Program-made: the position numbers and the translations under genes
Assembly: GCF_005298175.1 (NCBI RefSeq)
Contig: NZ_SZYH01000001.1
Coordinates: forward strand, 1,922,001-1,986,000
Reading direction: 5' to 3'
From: Marinobacter panjinensis
GTDB lineage: Bacteria; Pseudomonadota; Gammaproteobacteria; Pseudomonadales; Oleiphilaceae
DNA: 64,000 nucleotides
In this document: piece after piece, positions 29,276-38,241 of the stretch
Numbering within the stretch: position 1 is the stretch's first letter
Layout of the letters: every line of letters starts with the position of its first letter
Notes under the pieces: model-generated
What the model saw: the letters and a program-made list of their open reading frames with translations, nothing else
What the model was told of the DNA's origin: nothing
Database searches by the model: none

Positions 29276-29741
29276 GTGCCCCGAGACAACTGGCGAATTT
29301 ACCGAGGTGGAGCGGACAGTCATTAACCGATTGCAGACGGGGCTGCCCCTGGTGCACTTGCCCTACAAAGCGGTAGCCGACGAGCTGGGCATCTCCGAGC
29401 AGGTGCTTCTTCACACCCTCCAGAACCTCTTGGACCGTCGCATTCTCACGCGCTTCGGCCCCATGTTTCACGCCGGCGAAATGGGTGGCGGTCTGACCCT
29501 GGCCGCAATGCGCATTCCCGAACAGGACTTTGAAAACGTCACCGCAAAGGTTAACGAGTTCGATGAGGTAGCCCACAACTACCGCAGGGAACATGAACTG
29601 AACATGTGGTTTGTAGTGGCAACGGAAGCCCCGGATGACATAGCCCGGGTTATTGCCGGGATCGAATCCTCGACAGGCTACCCCGTTTACAACATGCCCA
29701 AGGAGGAGGAGTTCCATGTCCATCTCCACTTCCCGGTCTGA
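29259..29741 (+). CDS. nirG: NirG, siroheme decarboxylase subunit
   Basis: This 160-aa Lrp-fold protein contains EVERTVINRLQTGLPLVHLPYKAVADELGISEQVLLHTLQNLLDRRILTRFGPMFH and the heme-pocket stretch VAHNYRREHELNMWFVVATE, parallel to NirD. ATG 29259 has GGGGAGG just upstream; the longer frame reading back into nirL is rejected. It overlaps nirL by 17 bp and nirH by 26 bp. Confidence 0.9.
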   Translation: MSAMTECPETTGEFTEVERTVINRLQTGLPLVHLPYKAVADELGISEQVLLHTLQNLLDRRILTRFGPMFHAGEMGGGLTLAAMRIPEQDFENVTAKVNEFDEVAHNYRREHELNMWFVVATEAPDDIARVIAGIESSTGYPVYNMPKEEEFHVHLHFPV

Positions 29742-30231
29742 CGAGAATTACAGGCTTTGCGCGCTTGACCGGAAACTGATCCTGGCCACCCAGAGCGGTT
29801 TGCCCCTGGTACCGGATCCCTGGGGCGCCCTGGGCAAGGAACTGGAGTTGCCGGCAGACGAAGTTCTGGCCCGTTTTCAACGAATGCAGGATGCCGGCGT
29901 TATCCGCCGGGTGGCGGCCGTGCCCGATCATTACCGCCTGGGTTATCGCTTCAATGGCATGACGGTCTGGGATGTCCGCGACGACGCCATCACCGACATG
30001 GGCCGGCAGGTGGGTGAACTGCCCTTTGTCAGCCACTGCTACCGACGGCCGCGGCACCTGCCCTACTGGAACTACAACCTGTTCGCGATGGTTCACGGCA
30101 CCAGCCGTGAAGAAGTAGAAGACAAGGCTTCGCAGATTCACGACTTGCTCGGAGACACCTGCGAAGGCCACACCATTCTTTACAGCTCGGCCATCCTGAA
30201 AAAAACCGGTCTGCGGCTGCGGAAATCATGA
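29716..30231 (+). CDS. nirH: NirH, siroheme decarboxylase subunit
   Basis: This 171-aa Lrp-fold protein carries LDRKLILATQSGLPLVPDPWGALGKELELPADEVLARFQRM and HCYRRPRHLPYWNYNLFAMVHG, parallel to NirL. ATG 29716 follows AGGAGGAGG. With nirD, nirL and nirG it completes the four-subunit set, so none of the decarboxylase genes is missing or fused. nirJ follows by 13 bp. Confidence 0.9.
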   Translation: MSISTSRSDENYRLCALDRKLILATQSGLPLVPDPWGALGKELELPADEVLARFQRMQDAGVIRRVAAVPDHYRLGYRFNGMTVWDVRDDAITDMGRQVGELPFVSHCYRRPRHLPYWNYNLFAMVHGTSREEVEDKASQIHDLLGDTCEGHTILYSSAILKKTGLRLRKS

Positions 30232-30244
30232 GAGAGGAAGCACC

Positions 30245-31441
30245 ATGTTCAGAATGACCCGCTACATCAAGAGCCTGATGAACCCGGCTCCGGTGCGCCC
30301 AGTCCCTAAACCGGCCGGGCCGGTGGTGATCTGGAACCTGATTCGTCGCTGCAACCTCACCTGCAAACACTGCTACTCCATCTCCGCCGATGTGGATTTC
30401 AAGGGCGAACTGAGCACCGATGAGGTCTATACCGTGATGGACGACCTCAAGGATTTCGGCGTACCCGTGCTGATCCTGTCCGGTGGCGAGCCACTGATGC
30501 GTCCGGATATCTTTGATATCTCCCACCGCGCCAAAGCCATGGGCTTCTACGTCGGCCTTTCCACCAATGGCACGCTGATCACCGAAGAGAATATCGGGCA
30601 GATCGCTGAGGCCGGCTACGACTACGTGGGCATCAGCATCGACGGACTGGAACAGACACACGACGAATTCCGCCAGAAGAAAGGCGCTTTCGCCGCCTCC
30701 ATGAAAGCCGTTGAGCTGTGCAAGAAGGCAGGCATCAAGGTGGGCCTGCGCTTCACCCTCACCCAGGACAACTTCCCCCAGCTACCGGACATGCTCAAGC
30801 TGCTGGACGAGCACGACATCGACAAGTTCTACCTGTCGCACCTGAACTATTCCGGCCGGGGCGGTCGCAACCGCAAGCGCGATGCCTGGTACGACATGAC
30901 CCGCGAGGCCATGACCCTGCTGTTCGACCACTGCCACGACGAACTCCAGCGCGGCATCGAACGGGAATACGTAACGGGCAACAACGACGCCGACGGCCCA
31001 TTCCTGTTGCAGTGGGCTGAGGAACACTACCCCGACCAGGTTGCGGCCCTGAAACAACGGCTGACCTACTGGGGAGGCAATGCCTCCGGCGTCAACATTT
31101 CCAACATCGACAACCTTGGGGAAGTTCACCCGGATACCTTCTGGTGGGACTACAACCTGGGCAACGTCCGCAACAAACCCTTCTCCCGGATCTGGTCCGA
31201 AGCCAATGATCCGCTGATGGTGGGTTTCCGCCAGAGCCCACGTCCGGTCAAGGGTCGCTGTGCCGACTGCCGCTACCTGTCGATTTGCAATGGCAACACC
31301 CGGGTACGGGCCTACAACATTTCCCGTGATTACTGGGAAGAGGATCCTGGCTGTTACCTCACCAATGAAGAAATCGGCGTTATCGACATGCCCCGGCGCG
31401 TAGCCGCCCCCGTTACCGAGATTCCGGTCCATAACCTGTAA
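30245..31441 (+). CDS. nirJ: NirJ, radical SAM enzyme of heme d1 synthesis
   Basis: This 398-aa cytosolic enzyme has the radical SAM motif Cys36-x3-Cys40-x2-Cys43 (RRCNLTCKHCYS) and SGGEPLMRPD for SAM binding. A C-terminal SPASM-like cysteine region follows (KGRCADCRYLSICNGNTRVRAYN...DPGCYLTNEE) for an auxiliary Fe-S cluster. NirJ removes propionate side chains from didecarboxysiroheme, forming the oxo groups' precursors of heme d1. GAGAGGAAGC precedes the ATG. Confidence 0.95.
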   Translation: MFRMTRYIKSLMNPAPVRPVPKPAGPVVIWNLIRRCNLTCKHCYSISADVDFKGELSTDEVYTVMDDLKDFGVPVLILSGGEPLMRPDIFDISHRAKAMGFYVGLSTNGTLITEENIGQIAEAGYDYVGISIDGLEQTHDEFRQKKGAFAASMKAVELCKKAGIKVGLRFTLTQDNFPQLPDMLKLLDEHDIDKFYLSHLNYSGRGGRNRKRDAWYDMTREAMTLLFDHCHDELQRGIEREYVTGNNDADGPFLLQWAEEHYPDQVAALKQRLTYWGGNASGVNISNIDNLGEVHPDTFWWDYNLGNVRNKPFSRIWSEANDPLMVGFRQSPRPVKGRCADCRYLSICNGNTRVRAYNISRDYWEEDPGCYLTNEEIGVIDMPRRVAAPVTEIPVHNL

Positions 31442-31452
31442 GGACAAGCATT

Positions 31453-32316
31453 ATGACAACCAGCCAAAGGAAGAAGTGCCTGGTGGAGTTCCAGTTGGCG
31501 GAACAACCCTTACGGGCCGGAGAAGTCGCCATTGTCGGAGCAGGCCCGGGCGACCCGGGCCTGCTGACCCTGCGGGCCCTGATGCTGATACAGCAGGCCG
31601 ATGCCGTGGTGTATGACCGCCTGGTATCGCCCCAGATCATGGAGCTGGTGAACCCGACTGCCGAATGCATTCATGTGGGCAAAGCCAGCGGTTGCCACTA
31701 TGTCCCCCAGGAAGACACCAATGAGCTGCTGGTACAACTGGCCATAAAACAGCGCCGGGTGGTTCGGCTCAAAGGCGGCGACCCCTACATTTTCGGCCGT
31801 GGTGGTGAGGAAGCGGAATTCCTGGTGGATAATGACATTGATTTCCAGGTGGTGCCGGGCATCACCTCGGCCGCTGGCTGCGCCTCTTACTGCGGCATAC
31901 CACTGACTCACCGGGATTACTCCCAGAGCGTGACCTTCGTAACCGGCCACCGCAAGGCAGACCAGTCCCTGGAGCTGAACTGGCATGTGCTGGCAGCGCC
32001 GGGCCAGACACGCGTGTTCTATATGGGCCTCCATAATGCTCCGACCATTGTCCGTGAACTCATGGCCCATGGCCTGCCCGGAGATTGCCCGGTGGCACTT
32101 GTAGAGCGGGGAACCACACCGCAACAGCACATGGCGATAACCACATTGGCAAATCTTGAAGCGACCATCCTTCGTGAGGGCTTCCAGCCTCCGACACTGA
32201 TTATTGTGGGTGAGGTCGTCCATCTTGCAGACAAACTGGCGCAACCCACCGCCGCGGGCTGGCATTCCGGCCAGAGTGAACCGGTTGTCGCCAGTGCAGG
32301 GGGCCGGGCGGTATGA
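31453..32316 (+). CDS. nirE: NirE, uroporphyrinogen-III C-methyltransferase
   Basis: This 287-aa SAM-dependent enzyme makes precorrin-2, the first step toward heme d1. Family motifs are VAIVGAGPGDPGLLTLRALMLIQQADAVVYDRLVS (substrate/SAM loop), VRLKGGDPYIFGRGGEEAEFL and VVPGITSAAGCASYCGIPLTHRDYSQSVTFVTGH. It is a stand-alone SUMT, without the CysG dehydrogenase domain. Its placement in the nir operon identifies it as NirE rather than CobA. It overlaps nirN by 4 bp. Confidence 0.95.
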   Translation: MTTSQRKKCLVEFQLAEQPLRAGEVAIVGAGPGDPGLLTLRALMLIQQADAVVYDRLVSPQIMELVNPTAECIHVGKASGCHYVPQEDTNELLVQLAIKQRRVVRLKGGDPYIFGRGGEEAEFLVDNDIDFQVVPGITSAAGCASYCGIPLTHRDYSQSVTFVTGHRKADQSLELNWHVLAAPGQTRVFYMGLHNAPTIVRELMAHGLPGDCPVALVERGTTPQQHMAITTLANLEATILREGFQPPTLIIVGEVVHLADKLAQPTAAGWHSGQSEPVVASAGGRAV

Positions 32317-33809
32317 TCGTTCGCAAAGAAGCATGGTTGATTCTGGCCACCAGTCTGCTGATTCCTGCCTCGTTACAGGCCAATCCTGCCCCTGAGACCG
32401 ACGCTTTGTACCAGCAACATTGCGCCAGTTGCCACGGTACCGATCGCCTGGGCGGCATGGGCCCTGCCCTGCTGCCGGACAACCTGTCCCGGCTCAAAAA
32501 GCCCCAGGCCGAAGACGCCATCAGGGAGGGCCGACCCGCCACCCAGATGCCGGCCTTCGCCGATATTCTTGACTCAGAATCCATCACTGCACTGGCGGAG
32601 TACATTTACCGCCCACCTGCCAACACGCCAACCTGGGGAAAGGCAGAAATTCTCGACAGCCACCTGTTACCCCACCTGCAAGGTTCTTTGCCGGATGAAC
32701 CGGTTTACGAAGCCGACATGATGAATCTGTTCCTGGTGGTGGAAATCGGTGACCATCACGTCACGCTGCTCGACGGCGACCGGATGGAACCCATCCACCG
32801 CTTCCCGAGCCGCTATGCCCTGCACGGTGGCCCGAAATACAGCCCCGACGGCCGCTACGTTTATTTCGGCTCCCGGGACGGATGGATTACCAAATACGAC
32901 CTGTACAACCTGGAAGTGACGGCGGAAGTACGGGCCGGTATCAACATGCGCAACATCGCTGTCTCCGCTGACGGCAAGTACGTGATGGCTGCCAACTACC
33001 TGCCCCATACCCTGGTGCTGTTTGATGCTGACAACCTTGAACTGATGGACATCATACCGGTCGAAAACGACGCCGGTGACAGTTCCCGTGTCAGCGCCGT
33101 GTACGCCGCCCCACCCCGGGACAGCTTCATTGCCGCGCTCAAGGACATTCCCGAAGCCTGGGAAATCACTGTGGAAGAGGGCAAACCCATCGTCCGCCGA
33201 ATGCAGACCGACACCTGGCTTGATGACTTCTTCTTCGACCCCGGTTACGACCATCTCATCGGTGCTGCCCGCGACGGCAAACATGGCCTGGTAATCAACC
33301 TCGACACCGGCAAAACCGTCGCCGACCTGCCCCTTCCCGGTATGCCGCACCTGGGCTCGGGCATCACCTGGGAGTACCAGGGCAAACGGGTAATGGCCAC
33401 CCCGCACTTCCGGACCGGCGCCGTTTCAATCATCGACATGGACAACTGGGAAGTCATCAAAACCCTGGAAACCGAAGGCCCGGGATTTTTCATGCGAAGT
33501 CACGAAAACTCCCGCTACGCCTGGGTGGACGTCTTCTTTGGCCCGAACAAGGACAAGGTCCACGTCATCGATAAACAGACACTGGAAATCGTCAAAACGC
33601 TACAGCCCGCTCCGGGCAAAGTCGCCGCCCATGTCGAATTCGACCGCTACGGTGAAAAACTGCTGTTGAGTGTCTGGGACAACGATGGAGCTGTAATCGT
33701 CTACGATGCAGACACTCTGGAGGAAGAGAAACGCATTCAGATGAACAAGCCCTCTGGCAAATATAACGTCTGGAACAAGATCAACTACGAGGAAGGAACC
33801 AGCCACTAA
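32313..33809 (+). CDS. nirN: NirN, periplasmic cd1-like dehydrogenase for heme d1 maturation
   Basis: This 498-aa protein has a signal peptide (AWLILATSLLIPASLQA) and a cytochrome c domain with Cys37-Cys40-His41 (HCASCHG). A d1-type propeller homologous to NirS follows (HHVTLLDGDRMEPIHRFPSRYALHGGPKYSPDGRYVYFGSRDGWI). NirN dehydrogenates dihydro-heme d1 and hands the cofactor to NirS. It ends the nirS-to-nirN operon. ATG overlaps nirE by 4 bp. Confidence 0.94.
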   Translation: MIVRKEAWLILATSLLIPASLQANPAPETDALYQQHCASCHGTDRLGGMGPALLPDNLSRLKKPQAEDAIREGRPATQMPAFADILDSESITALAEYIYRPPANTPTWGKAEILDSHLLPHLQGSLPDEPVYEADMMNLFLVVEIGDHHVTLLDGDRMEPIHRFPSRYALHGGPKYSPDGRYVYFGSRDGWITKYDLYNLEVTAEVRAGINMRNIAVSADGKYVMAANYLPHTLVLFDADNLELMDIIPVENDAGDSSRVSAVYAAPPRDSFIAALKDIPEAWEITVEEGKPIVRRMQTDTWLDDFFFDPGYDHLIGAARDGKHGLVINLDTGKTVADLPLPGMPHLGSGITWEYQGKRVMATPHFRTGAVSIIDMDNWEVIKTLETEGPGFFMRSHENSRYAWVDVFFGPNKDKVHVIDKQTLEIVKTLQPAPGKVAAHVEFDRYGEKLLLSVWDNDGAVIVYDADTLEEEKRIQMNKPSGKYNVWNKINYEEGTSH

Positions 33810-33832
33810 ATCGACTCAGTGAAAAAGGCTTA

Positions 33833-33875
33833 ATGATTTAAGTCATTTCAAAAGATGTTTTTTTGATACCATAAT
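33833..33875 (+). promoter_or_regulatory. Crp/Fnr-type dyad and -10 of the regulator gene
   Basis: The dyad ATGAT-TTAA-GTCAT (33833-33846), inside AATGATTTAAGTCATT, has the TGA-N6-TCA core of Crp/Fnr sites. A -10 hexamer CATAAT (33870-33875) gives a start near 33882, putting the dyad at about -42. This is the activating position; autoregulation or DNR/FNR control is inferred. Confidence 0.65.
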
Positions 33876-33905
33876 TGGCCTGACACTCATAACAGGGTCA
33901 ACACC

Positions 33906-34613
33906 ATGAACAGCATCCTCAGGCCAAACGTATCCTCTGCACCCTGCATGCTGGGTGATAAAAACCCGGACATTATCGAGCAAGATTCCGCGCCAGCGTC
34001 GACGGCCCTGCTCAATGGCCTGAGCCGAATATTCGGGATTCGTCTCGCAGGGCACGAAAAGGATCCTGATGCACGGTTTCTGGCGGACCTCGCCCGCCTG
34101 TTCCACCAGCGCAGGGTGGATTCCGAAACCACCCTGGAGAAACATGACACCCCCTGGGCAAACGTTTACCTGATTCAGTACGGCATCATGCGGCTGTTCC
34201 GGGAAGCACCGAACGGCAAGGTTTCCGTCCACCATTTCTTTTCCGAGGGTGACATGGTCTGGCCGGTCTTCGGCCGCAGCCGCACGGTGCGAAACACGCT
34301 GTGCCTGACAAGCGTAACGCCGGTCACTACCTGGGTGGCTGATTTTTCGGCCTTCCGGTCTGCGATCCAGTCTCACGGAGAAGGACTTTGGCCACGTTTC
34401 GCCCTGGTGCTGACCGAGGAAATGGCGGAGTTGACCAGCATGAGGGAATTCCGGAAACACACCATGTCCGCGCGGGAGCGATACCTGTTGCTGCTGGAGG
34501 AATACCCGGAGCTGGTGAAGCGTGTGCCGGATAACCAGTTGGCTTCCTGGCTGGGGGTGGTGCCTGCAACTTTCTCCCGGCTGAAAACCGGCGCCCTGGG
34601 TGACCGGAAGTAA
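33906..34613 (+). CDS. Crp/Fnr-superfamily regulator, non-canonical recognition helix
   Basis: This 235-aa protein has a cNMP-binding-like beta-roll (about 75-165, ANVYLIQYGIMRLFREAPNGKVSVHHFFSEGDMVWPVF) and a C-terminal winged helix (about 190-230, YPELVKRVPDNQLASWLGVVPATFSRLK). The recognition helix VVPATFSRLK differs from the ETVSR type of FNR/DNR and resembles the large group reading TPVSLSRIR. No N-terminal Fe-S cysteine set of FNR/ANR type is present. It follows nirN and has its own promoter, so it likely regulates denitrification genes, though not necessarily via FNR boxes. Confidence 0.85.
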   Translation: MNSILRPNVSSAPCMLGDKNPDIIEQDSAPASTALLNGLSRIFGIRLAGHEKDPDARFLADLARLFHQRRVDSETTLEKHDTPWANVYLIQYGIMRLFREAPNGKVSVHHFFSEGDMVWPVFGRSRTVRNTLCLTSVTPVTTWVADFSAFRSAIQSHGEGLWPRFALVLTEEMAELTSMREFRKHTMSARERYLLLLEEYPELVKRVPDNQLASWLGVVPATFSRLKTGALGDRK

Positions 34614-34630
34614 AGCCGGGAATACAACAC

Positions 34631-34662
34631 AAAAAAGGGCAGCAAGCTCTTGCCTGCTGCCC
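34631..34662 (-). terminator. Rho-independent terminator after wrbA
   Basis: The stem GGGCAGCA (34637-34644) with TGCTGCCC (34655-34662) is preceded on the left by six A (34631-34636), a U-tract for leftward transcripts. It probably ends wrbA and may also stop the convergent regulator transcript. Confidence 0.75.
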
Positions 34663-34698
34663 TGAAAGACGCTCAACGCTTGATCAATACTGTCACTA

Positions 34699-35298
34699 TC
34701 AGCCGTGTAGTTTAACGGCCAGTTCCGCCACAAGTTTGCCCTGATAGCGGGCGATGTTCAGTTCCTTCTCACTGGGCTGGCGGGAGCCATCACCACCGGC
34801 AATGGTCGAGGCGCCATAGGGCGTGCCACCGTTCATCTCCGACACATCGAAAAAATCCGGAATGCCGTAGCCAAGGGGCACGATTACCATGCCGTGGTGA
34901 GCCAGTGTGGTCCAGAACGAGCTGATGGTGTGTTCCTGGCCGCCACCGGTTCCGGTTGAGGTGAACACGCTGGCAAGTTTGCCGTGGAGTTTACCCTCAG
35001 CCCACAGTCCGCCGGTCTGGTCCAGGAAGGTACGCATCTGGCCGGACATATTGCCGAACCGCGTCGGCGTGCCGAAGATGACGGCATCGTATTCCGGGAG
35101 CTCTTTGGGGTCCGCGACCGGTGCCGCCTGATCGGATTTGCCACCGGCGCCCAGGAATGCCTGGTCGGACATGGTTTCCGGAACACGCTTGACCGTCACC
35201 TCAGCGCCAGAGACACGCTTTGCGCCCTCTGCGACAGTGCTGGCCATGGTTTCGATGTGGCCATACATGGAGTAATAAAGAACAAGTACCTTTGCCAT
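34699..35298 (-). CDS. wrbA: NAD(P)H:quinone oxidoreductase WrbA
   Basis: This 199-aa flavodoxin-fold enzyme has FMN-site motifs [12 protein letters not shown] (residues 8-19), [25 protein letters not shown] and [34 protein letters not shown]. It performs two-electron quinone reduction under oxidative or stationary stress. GGAGG precedes the ATG. It stands alone, divergent from the hemolysin III gene; 35299-35495 holds only their promoters. Confidence 0.95.
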   Translation of the reverse strand: MAKVLVLYYSMYGHIETMASTVAEGAKRVSGAEVTVKRVPETMSDQAFLGAGGKSDQAAPVADPKELPEYDAVIFGTPTRFGNMSGQMRTFLDQTGGLWAEGKLHGKLASVFTSTGTGGGQEHTISSFWTTLAHHGMVIVPLGYGIPDFFDVSEMNGGTPYGASTIAGGDGSRQPSEKELNIARYQGKLVAELAVKLHG

Positions 35299-35495
35299 AA
35301 GTTCAGAGCCTCCTGCTTGATACAGTTAATTGATGCTCCAAGCCTACTCTCGCAAAAGTTATCGAAAAACCGGAAGATTTCATTCGGCTTGTTCAGAATT
35401 TCTGATCATTCTCACGGAGATGTGACGCTCCAGTCATTGCGTACATCTGTACGCTGAAGTACCGTATCGCTATAACCGAACTGGAAAAAACATTG

Positions 35496-36161
35496 ATGAA
35501 AGCGACCGGCACCGCCACGGAATCCCCCCACTACCGCATTGAGGAATGGCTGAACACTGCCACCCATGGCCTGGGAGCCATTCTCAGTGTTATCGGCACA
35601 GTTGCCCTGATTGTTGCAGCCAGCCAGCTGGGGGACGCCTGGAAGGTTGTCAGCTTCAGCATTTTCGGTGCCTCGCTGATACTGCTCTACTTGGCATCAG
35701 CGCTTTACCATGGTGCCCGCCATCCACGGCTACGGGCGCTTTTCAAAACCCTGGACCATTGCGCCATCTTCCTGCTCATCGCCGGCAGCTACACACCCTT
35801 TCTGCTGGTGAACATGCGCGGCACCACGGGCTGGACGCTGTTTGCCATTATCTGGTCCCTGGCAGTTACCGGAGTAGTGCTCAAGATCATCTTCAAAAAC
35901 CGCTTCAAGCTCGCCCGCGTGGGCATCTACATTGCCATGGGGTGGCTGATCATCTTTGCCTCGTCTGATCTGGTGGCCAGCCTGAATGAAACCGCACTCT
36001 ACCTGACCATCGCCGGCGGCGTGGTCTACACCGCCGGCGTCATTTTTTACCTGGCCGACCGCATACCCTATATGCACGCGGTGTGGCACCTGTTTGTGAT
36101 CGGCGGCAGTGCCCTGCACTTCAGTGCCGTCTACTACGGGGTGCTTCCCTACACGGTCTGA
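35496..36161 (+). CDS. Hemolysin III / PAQR-family membrane protein
   Basis: This 221-aa protein has seven hydrophobic helices and the family motifs EEWLNTATHGLGAILS (helix 1, with His), SALYHGARHPRLRALFKTLDHCAIFLLIAGSYTPF and a C-terminal MHAVWHLFVIGGSALHF. The conserved His/Asp/Ser residues are the putative metal site of PAQR-type proteins (YqfA in E. coli). Physiological role is not established. ATG 35496 is preferred over TTG 35493. It converges tightly with the next gene. Confidence 0.9.
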   Translation: MKATGTATESPHYRIEEWLNTATHGLGAILSVIGTVALIVAASQLGDAWKVVSFSIFGASLILLYLASALYHGARHPRLRALFKTLDHCAIFLLIAGSYTPFLLVNMRGTTGWTLFAIIWSLAVTGVVLKIIFKNRFKLARVGIYIAMGWLIIFASSDLVASLNETALYLTIAGGVVYTAGVIFYLADRIPYMHAVWHLFVIGGSALHFSAVYYGVLPYTV

Positions 36162-36725
36162 TCAGAACGCCCAGACCATCGCCATCAGAATGCCCCAGGC
36201 GAGCAAAGACGCCGCCATAATGGTGTACGTGGCAGACATAGCGACAACATCGTTGTCGGAGCGGTGGCAGAGGGACCGGACGCCCTGATAAATCAGAGCG
36301 CAGGAAAGGAACAGGCCCACTGCGACTGCCAACACGCTCACTACCAGCACCGGTATCAGCAGTGCCAGGGAGGACAACCACAGGGGTATGGGCGCGATGG
36401 CGGCCAGCAGGTAGGCGTCCTGATAACTGACTTCCATCTTGTCCGCTTCAAGAACGGCACGAATAAGCCAGCCCATCACGAAAAACGTCAGCAATTCCGC
36501 CAGGAACAGAATGGTCGTTATGAAACGCCATTCCTTGTCAGCAAATCCGGCCAGGAACGCATCGCCATAGTGGGTACCCGCGTAATACAGCAGCACCGGT
36601 GGTAACAAAGACATGGGCACAACCACCACCCAAGCCAGAAAGGGAATCGTCAGATTCAGGCGCTTGAGCTCCGACCACACTCCGTTTCCGGAGAAAGGTA
36701 AATGCAGCAGCTGAGAGATAGTCAT
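36162..36725 (-). CDS. Yip1-family inner membrane protein
   Basis: This protein of about 187 aa has five hydrophobic helices and the Yip1-domain pattern (WRFITTILFLAELLTFFVMGWLIRAVLEADKMEVSYQDAYLLAAIAPIPLWLSSLALLIPVL). ATG 36725 has GAGG six bases upstream and is preferred to ATG 36737. It abuts the hemolysin III gene stop and is divergent from nnrS. Function in bacteria is unknown. Confidence 0.75.
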   Translation of the reverse strand: MTISQLLHLPFSGNGVWSELKRLNLTIPFLAWVVVVPMSLLPPVLLYYAGTHYGDAFLAGFADKEWRFITTILFLAELLTFFVMGWLIRAVLEADKMEVSYQDAYLLAAIAPIPLWLSSLALLIPVLVVSVLAVAVGLFLSCALIYQGVRSLCHRSDNDVVAMSATYTIMAASLLAWGILMAMVWAF

Positions 36726-36838
36726 GATGCACCTCATTTATCGGTTCTTGTACTTTTGTGATAGCCAAGCCAACCTGTGAGGTCAAGGCTCCCCCATGAC
36801 CTCAGACAAGTCGGCACTCCGCCACCGGTAGCAGATTG

Positions 36839-37984
36839 ATGGCACAAACCAAGACAAAACCGTTTCATGCGTTCTGGCTGTTTTTCCCGGCGGCGGCTTT
36901 ATGGGCGGCCGTGGTTGTGCCCCTGTCCATCTATGCCGTGCTGTCTGGTTCGGGGTGGCCACCAGGGCTTTTGGGTGCCGGCCATGGCCATGAGCTGATC
37001 TTCGGTTTTGCGCTGGCGCTGATTGCCGGTTATACCCTCGGCCCCCAACCCTGGCGAGTGCTTGCGCCTCTGTTTGTGCTTTGGCTAGTGGCTCGCCTTT
37101 GCTGGACTCTGGCGCCGGAAAGCCCGATATCCCAGCTGCTGAGCCCGGCTTTCGCCTTGTTACTCGCCCGCTATGCCGTGCCCAGGTTCCAGGCCGCGAA
37201 GAAGTGGCGCAACAAGATCGCCGGCCCGTTGATCCTGGTTCTGTGCCTGCTCTCTGTGGCCTTCTGGATTACGGCTAATGCTCCGGCCGGATTCTGGCTT
37301 GCGTTACCCGACACACGCCGTGTCATGACGGCCGCCATACTAGGCCTGTTGCTGCTAATGACGTTCATGGGCGGCAGAATGATTGCGCCGGCTGTGGCCG
37401 GCACGTTGGAAAAACGCGGTATTCCCCTGGAAGCAAGAGTGCAGCCACGAATAGAAGGTACGCTCCTGGTGATCCTGCTGGCAGCAATGGTGTTGGTGCT
37501 CATTCCACGTGCGGATATTGTTACCGGCCTCGCCCTGGTGCTCTCAGCGATACTGATTCTGATCCGCGCCCTGCGCTGGAAGCTCTGGCATTGCATGAAC
37601 CGGCCGGATTTGCTGGTGCTGGGGATTGGCTATGTCTGGCTTGCAGCGGGAGCAGGTACCACGGGCGTTTATCTCTTGCAGGGAAACAACCCCCTGCCAG
37701 CGCTCCATGTAATCACTATTGGCGCTCTCGGCACCCTGTCTATCAGTGTGATGCTGCGCCTGGCCTGGCAAAGGGCGAGGCGGACTTTCCCTCCGACCTG
37801 GCAGGTACTCGCCATCGCTGTCGCCATGGCGGTGGCGGTACTGGCCCGGTTACAGGCAGGCGCAACTCCGTTTGCACATCCGGGGCTGCTCTGGTTATCA
37901 ACCCTGTGCTGGTCAACTGCTTATGGGCTGGTTGCAATACAGCTCGCCACCCTGTTTCGCGCCAGCCAACAGCGCCGGAAATGA
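36839..37984 (+). CDS. nnrS: NnrS-family heme/copper membrane protein (first copy)
   Basis: This 381-aa protein of about 12 hydrophobic helices shows the NnrS hallmarks GHGHELIFGFALALIAGYTLG near the N-terminus (His pair), LLLMTFMGGRMIAPAVAGTLEKRG in the middle and LHVITIGALGTLSISVMLRLAWQRA. NnrS proteins relieve nitrosative stress during denitrification and bind heme and copper. ATG 36839 follows a weak ribosome site. A second copy is at 45799-46983. Confidence 0.92.
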   Translation: MAQTKTKPFHAFWLFFPAAALWAAVVVPLSIYAVLSGSGWPPGLLGAGHGHELIFGFALALIAGYTLGPQPWRVLAPLFVLWLVARLCWTLAPESPISQLLSPAFALLLARYAVPRFQAAKKWRNKIAGPLILVLCLLSVAFWITANAPAGFWLALPDTRRVMTAAILGLLLLMTFMGGRMIAPAVAGTLEKRGIPLEARVQPRIEGTLLVILLAAMVLVLIPRADIVTGLALVLSAILILIRALRWKLWHCMNRPDLLVLGIGYVWLAAGAGTTGVYLLQGNNPLPALHVITIGALGTLSISVMLRLAWQRARRTFPPTWQVLAIAVAMAVAVLARLQAGATPFAHPGLLWLSTLCWSTAYGLVAIQLATLFRASQQRRK

Positions 37985-38133
37985 TTGGCTACCTCCACTG
38001 CGCCAGTGGCTGACACTCACTACTCCATCAGTTGTATTACCAACATAACTTTATATTTTAAAAGGACTTTTAACACCACTTTCAGGGCATCTGAAAAGCT
38101 GAAAAAGCGATAAGCAACCCTCTGCCGGTGTCC

Positions 38134-38147
38134 TTGATATTTATCAT
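38134..38147 (+). promoter_or_regulatory. FNR/DNR box upstream of narK
   Basis: TTGAT-ATTT-ATCAT matches the consensus at 9 of 10 positions, about 95 bp before the narK start. A weak -10 (CAGAAT, 38171-38176) is at the right distance. The remaining part of 37985-38241 shows no gene. Confidence 0.8.
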
Positions 38148-38241
38148 GATCACCTTGCACCTTCCGTTTGCAGAATGACCCCCATAGCCCTAATGCCACC
38201 CTAGCCGTGGCTCCGGGTCAGCAACCATAGGAGCAGTTATC

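Noticed and set aside
33906..34613. Calling this regulator DNR
   Set aside because: Its recognition helix is not of the DNR/FNR type, so the name would mislead.
35316..35329. TTGAT-ACAG-TTAAT as an FNR box upstream of wrbA
   Set aside because: Only one half-site matches; the other fits 2 of 5 positions.
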